Source of the DNA: Calliphora vicina
Lineage: Eukaryota; Arthropoda; Insecta; Diptera; Calliphoridae
Direction of reading: 5' to 3'
Assembly (NCBI RefSeq): GCF_958450345.1
Contig: NC_088784.1
Span: 80,005,747-80,069,746, forward strand
Length of the DNA stretch: 64,000 nt
Shown here: positions 60,200 to 64,000 of the stretch, piece after piece
How positions within the stretch are numbered: the first letter of the stretch is position 1
Layout of the letters: each line of letters begins with the position of its first letter
Notes under the pieces: model-generated
Seen by the model: the letters and a program-made list of their open reading frames with translations, nothing else
What the model was told of the DNA's origin: nothing
Database searches by the model: none
Translations under genes and position numbers: made by a program

Positions 60200-61537
60200 T
60201 TTGTTACAATAATTTTTCAACTATATTTTAGAAATTTTTAAAATTAATGAAAACACCACAATTAAGCACCAAATGTATTTATGTAAATAATTTTGTGTTA
60301 AGTGCAATTTTGTTGCTATTCACTATTGCCAAATTTATTTAAACATAAAAAACAGCGGAGCCCAACTTATCTTTTTTTTTGCACAATATTGGAGTCAACG
60401 TAAAAGCAAAACGAAGAGTTTTTACGAACACTGTGGTAATTCTTCGTTTTTTCTTATTACTCCTACAGTTAAATTTTTGAGTAGATATTTTTTTTCTTTT
60501 ATTTTAAACTTTTATCTTTATTTTTGGTTTTATTTTGTTTATTTGTTAAAGTAATACCACGTTATTCAATTTATTTTAAGAAAAATATATGTATTTTTTC
60601 TTAAACGCGATAATCAATTGGAAAATCGTTTTGGGAATGGCCTGTCATGCAGTAAGAAAATTGCTCATCATTTGCACACACACTCAAATACATATACACA
60701 CACTCACGCACACATATTTAATTATATGCGAAAAAGAATGTTGAATTAAAATCTCTTTATTAATTCGCTGCAAATTAATAGAGATTTTCTTTATTTTTAT
60801 TTGTTAAATAAGTAATTACTGTTTTGTGTTAGTTATGGAAAATCTTATAAATTTTTTAATTATTTATTTTAAAAAATATAAAAATTTTCACTATGACTCG
60901 TCCCAATGACAACCGATTGTGAGTAGACGAGAATATGAAATACACGCAGTAATGATAATTTGGAGATTTCAACGTCAAATCTAGCGTTTTTTAAAATAGT
61001 TTAGCGAGGAAATGGTATTTTATTTTGATGAAAGTGAATAATACATTTAAATTTTAGTTTTAAAAATGTGTGAGTTTATTAAAACTTGAACGTGTAACCC
61101 CAAGTTAGGAAAAGAAGTAGGGATTTTATATTATTACAATAGTTATGATCGTCCCTGATAAATTTAAGAAGTGTTTATGAATATTGGGGAATTTATATTA
61201 ATGAAACATTATTTATGTTGTTAATCATAATTGAAGCCATTTTAATTTATGTCCTTTAATTAATACTCTCTAGATAGAAAAATTTGTATATAGTACAGTT
61301 TTTAGAATTTGGGATCTAAATGAGTTCCAAAAATTCTATAATTAGAAAATTTACTTGGGTTATAAGGAATGTTTTAAAAGCTTTACATTAAATGAAAGTC
61401 ACGCATAAGCAAACAGTTTGTTATATGGTTAGTAGATTTTTTTAACCATATAATGAAGAATTAATAATAAAAATAGAATAATTCTTAAATAAATTTCCAA
61501 ATATAATAAAATTAGCTACAAATCTCCATAACACTGG

Positions 61538-61652
61538 CATGAAATGCTTAACATTAACATGATGTTAATGTTAGGTATAGACTCATCATGTTAGCATTTT
61601 CTCATGTGTTTTAACAAATATTTTATAACATAATGTTTTACAGCATTTCATG
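61538..61652. repeat. Small foldback with a perfect 23-bp palindrome
   Basis: CATGAAATGCT (61538-61548) and AGCATTTCATG (61642-61652) form inverted ends. Just inside the left end is AACATTAACAT-G-ATGTTAATGTT (61550-61572), a perfect palindrome. It could be a MITE remnant. Confidence 0.5.
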
Positions 61653-62155
61653 TATCATGTAGACACGGTGTAAGTTCAATTGATTTACAAAAATTGGCAA
61701 CAATCAACACCAAAAAAATGGAGAGAGAGAATGCAATTGTTGCCACAAAACAACTATGGTCCTACGAAATGCCAAAAAACAGAAATGAAAAATTAAAAAA
61801 ATGTGTATTAAAACTTAGTCAAATAGCGTGAATAATTTATTTACGTAAAAAATAAATATTTTGTTAATAAGCATAGAATATGTATGTAGATGTTGAAATA
61901 TAAAAACAGGATTTGACACATGTTAGAACCAAACAAACGAACAAAAATAATGAGCTGTTCGATTGCCTCCACCTTAATAATTAGCCTTGTGCTGCCATAT
62001 GGAAACAAAATAAGGGAAATTATTTGACATAAGTAATGCCAAGTTTTCGGAGTTAATGTTGATATGAACAGCTGGAAGGAAATTTATGAATACATTGAAA
62101 ATGAATTTTTAAAATTTGAAAATTTTTATTAAAAATTTATAATTTATTTATAATT

Positions 62156-62208
62156 AATTTGAATTTATTTAATTTATGTTTATAATATAAATTAAATAAA
62201 TTCAAATT
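62156..62208. repeat. Perfect 21-bp inverted repeat (AT-rich hairpin)
   Basis: Arms 62156-62176 and 62188-62208 are exact complements around an 11-bp loop. The sequence is all A/T apart from one G/C pair, so formation by chance in AT-rich DNA is possible but unlikely at this length. Confidence 0.7.
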
Positions 62209-63087
62209 ATTTATTTTTTGTTTTTCTAATTTCTGACTACTCACACTATTCATGAACTTTGAATAAAGGAAGATTATGAATAAATGTTAATTATTCGAAT
62301 AATTAATTATTGATAAATCTGATTAATCTGGATGTTGGATTACAAATTAAAGAATAAGCTCAACAAAAAATAAATAAATTCGGCTGCGCAAAAAGTTTTC
62401 GAAACGAACAAATTTAAAAGAGTTGTGTTGGATTGATTAGTTGTTTTCTAACAAAATGGAACAAAATATTTAAGACGCTGAAAATGTTGCCATTTCCTTT
62501 TGGAAATTCTTATTCTTTGGGTTTTAATCGTGCTGATAATCGTTCTTAATATATTCATGTTTTAATTATAACTCATTTTCGACACATTTTTGGTTTTTAC
62601 CTAATAAATTTCAGTTTGATCATAAATTCCCCTAAAAATGAGATAACCGTAAATTGTGACTTCCAAAATATTAAAAAAATAAATTTAGTTTAAGAAAATA
62701 ATGCAATTGGTGATACGTTATTATGAATTTTGATTATAACTTAATTATTTTTGATAGTAGAAGGTTTACATTTTGTTCACATATGTACTATGATCAATAA
62801 AAAAGTCAATTTCGAATTTTTTTATGATACGATATTTTGCATTTTAGGTTACTATTTATATTTTGAACTAAAAATTCCATACATACAATTCACCAGTTTA
62901 TTTGGCGTGATTTGTGTGTTTTTTGTCAGTCTGGCAAATCGAAATGTTTTCCTACAGCTGACGTAAAAGTGACAGTTCAGCTTCAAAACAAAAGATCGAG
63001 TTTAGCTGCACGTGTTGTTTTTTAAGAAAAAAAAATATTTTTTTTACATTATTAATTAAAAAAAGATACATAAAAGTAAATTTTATA

Positions 63088-64000
63088 ATGAGTGATGATG
63101 AATTAAGTGATGATATGCAGGAGCTAAATGAACTCATTGCAGAATATCGTAGCAAGGAAGAAGAGGAGAAGAATGAAGAACAACAAGAAAACTCTCCTGA
63201 AGACAATACAAAAACAAGTGTTCAAAATGATGATATTAACGATAATGAAGTCCCCATGGACAAAGTTTTATTTGGAGACAAAGCCAAACTTTTAAAGAAC
63301 TTGGAAAATGCTATAACAAAGCCCTCAAAGAAAAATAAAGCTGTTAAAGTTGAAACTGATAGTGATGAAAGTGCGGATGATGAGAAGAATGAGGCAAATG
63401 ATGGGGGTAAAAGAAAGGCTAAAAAAAGAAAACCTGTATGGACTGATGCTAACGATGAAGAAATAGAATTGGGCGAAGTAAAACGGGAGACAAAACGTAC
63501 CGGTCCTTTGGATCATCTAAATATGGATAAAACCTATAAGGAATATTTAACCTCCCGTTTTACACGCTTAGTCAATCAACCCAAATGGGCTTCCTTAGAT
63601 GAAAAACAAAAGAAAGACAGCGACGAGGAGGATGATGATGACAAACTTTTGCGAACTGTTGGATTTCTTAATAAAAAGCCAGAAGGTATTTTAACATCAG
63701 GCCATTTAAATATGAAAGTAATGAAGGATTTAAATCGCGCCACTTATGCAGAAGGCTATATCAATAGCATACAATTTCACCCCTCTAGTACGGCTGCTTT
63801 GGTAGCTGGTGACCACGGAATAGCTACTATTTATGCCATAGATGGCATTCAAAACGAAAAGCTACACAACATACACATCCCCAACTTTCCCATTCGCTGT
63901 GCCAGACTTTTACCCTGCGGTACGAAGGCCGTCTTTGGTTCTGATACACGTTATGCCTACCTGTATGATTTAATGAGCGCTAAAGAGTCCTGCTTAAAAT
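63088..64000 (+). CDS. wcd: Wicked / UTP18, U3 snoRNP WD40 protein (5' part, runs off edge)
   Basis: An uninterrupted frame of 304 codons from ATG at 63088 to the window end, with no intron visible. It starts MSDDELSDDMQELNEL. An acidic and lysine-rich N-terminal part of about 120 residues includes KRKAKKRKPVW, a likely nuclear/nucleolar signal. The UTP18 signature segments follow: PVWTDANDEEIEL, YKEYLTSRFTRL, QPKWASL, and then the start of the WD40 propeller with INSIQFHPSSTAALVAGDHG and FPIRCARLLPCG. UTP18 is part of the small-subunit processome that processes 18S pre-rRNA in the nucleolus. In Drosophila the orthologue is wicked (l(2)k07824). The remainder lies beyond 64000. The minus-strand frames over it are shadows. 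Confidence 0.88.
   Translation, partial: MSDDELSDDMQELNELIAEYRSKEEEEKNEEQQENSPEDNTKTSVQNDDINDNEVPMDKVLFGDKAKLLKNLENAITKPSKKNKAVKVETDSDESADDEKNEANDGGKRKAKKRKPVWTDANDEEIELGEVKRETKRTGPLDHLNMDKTYKEYLTSRFTRLVNQPKWASLDEKQKKDSDEEDDDDKLLRTVGFLNKKPEGILTSGHLNMKVMKDLNRATYAEGYINSIQFHPSSTAALVAGDHGIATIYAIDGIQNEKLHNIHIPNFPIRCARLLPCGTKAVFGSDTRYAYLYDLMSAKESCLK

Larger units (their letters stand above)
60200..63087. promoter_or_regulatory. Divergent intergenic region Khc / wicked
   Basis: 2.9 kb between the start codons of Khc (minus) and the UTP18-like gene (plus). It must hold both promoters and 5' UTRs. A CA-rich microsatellite is at about 60680-60712. Two small inverted repeats lie at 61538-61652 and 62156-62208. 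No TATA box or initiator could be assigned with confidence. Confidence 0.5.

Noticed and set aside
62952..63516. Serine- and phenylalanine-rich minus-strand frames
   Set aside because: They are antisense shadows of the acidic and lysine-rich N-terminus of the UTP18-like gene.

Overview
This is a 64 kb, AT-rich piece of an insect nuclear genome. It is almost certainly from a higher (cyclorrhaphan, probably calyptrate or blow-fly-like) fly. The kinesin heavy chain and PRMT5/capsuleen proteins read here are close to the Drosophila proteins, introns have GT/AG ends, and the repeats resemble DINE-1/Helentron, Tc1/mariner and I-type non-LTR elements of flies. I cannot name the species.

Four host genes are supported. 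(1) CCDC93 orthologue, minus strand, 14051-19844, ten coding exons, 593 aa; a subunit of the CCC/Commander endosomal recycling complex. (2) capsuleen (csul, PRMT5), plus strand, 21536-24008, six coding exons, 624 aa, divergent from CCDC93 across 1.7 kb. (3) Kinesin heavy chain (Khc), minus strand, 42022-60199, four coding exons, 974 aa, with a 14.9 kb first coding intron that holds many transposon remnants. (4) The 5' part of wicked/UTP18 (U3 snoRNP WD40 protein), plus strand, from 63088 and running off the right edge. All exon joins were checked for phase: the summed lengths are whole codons ending at a stop for the first three genes.

The rest is mobile and repetitive DNA. From 1 to 14000 there are decayed non-LTR retrotransposons, mariner pieces, a nine-copy 114-bp satellite and a 938-bp near-perfect palindrome. 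The 18 kb between the tail-to-tail csul and Khc genes holds a 3.4 kb non-autonomous Helitron with an internal minisatellite, a 7.5 kb block bounded by 230-bp inverted repeats, an apparently exact 525-bp tandem duplication, and a Tc1-type element inserted in a DINE-1-like element. Khc intron 1 holds two near-complete DINE-1-like copies, two mariner remnants, a dispersed hairpin-ended element and a second nearly complete Tc1-type element.

The host genes do not form one pathway: endosomal recycling, arginine methylation/piRNA and snRNP assembly, microtubule transport, and ribosome biogenesis. I found no CRISPR array, tRNA or rRNA gene, and no clear new gene system. The most unusual items are structural: the palindrome, the exact tandem duplication, the Helitron minisatellite, and a small palindrome sitting at a frame break in a transposase.
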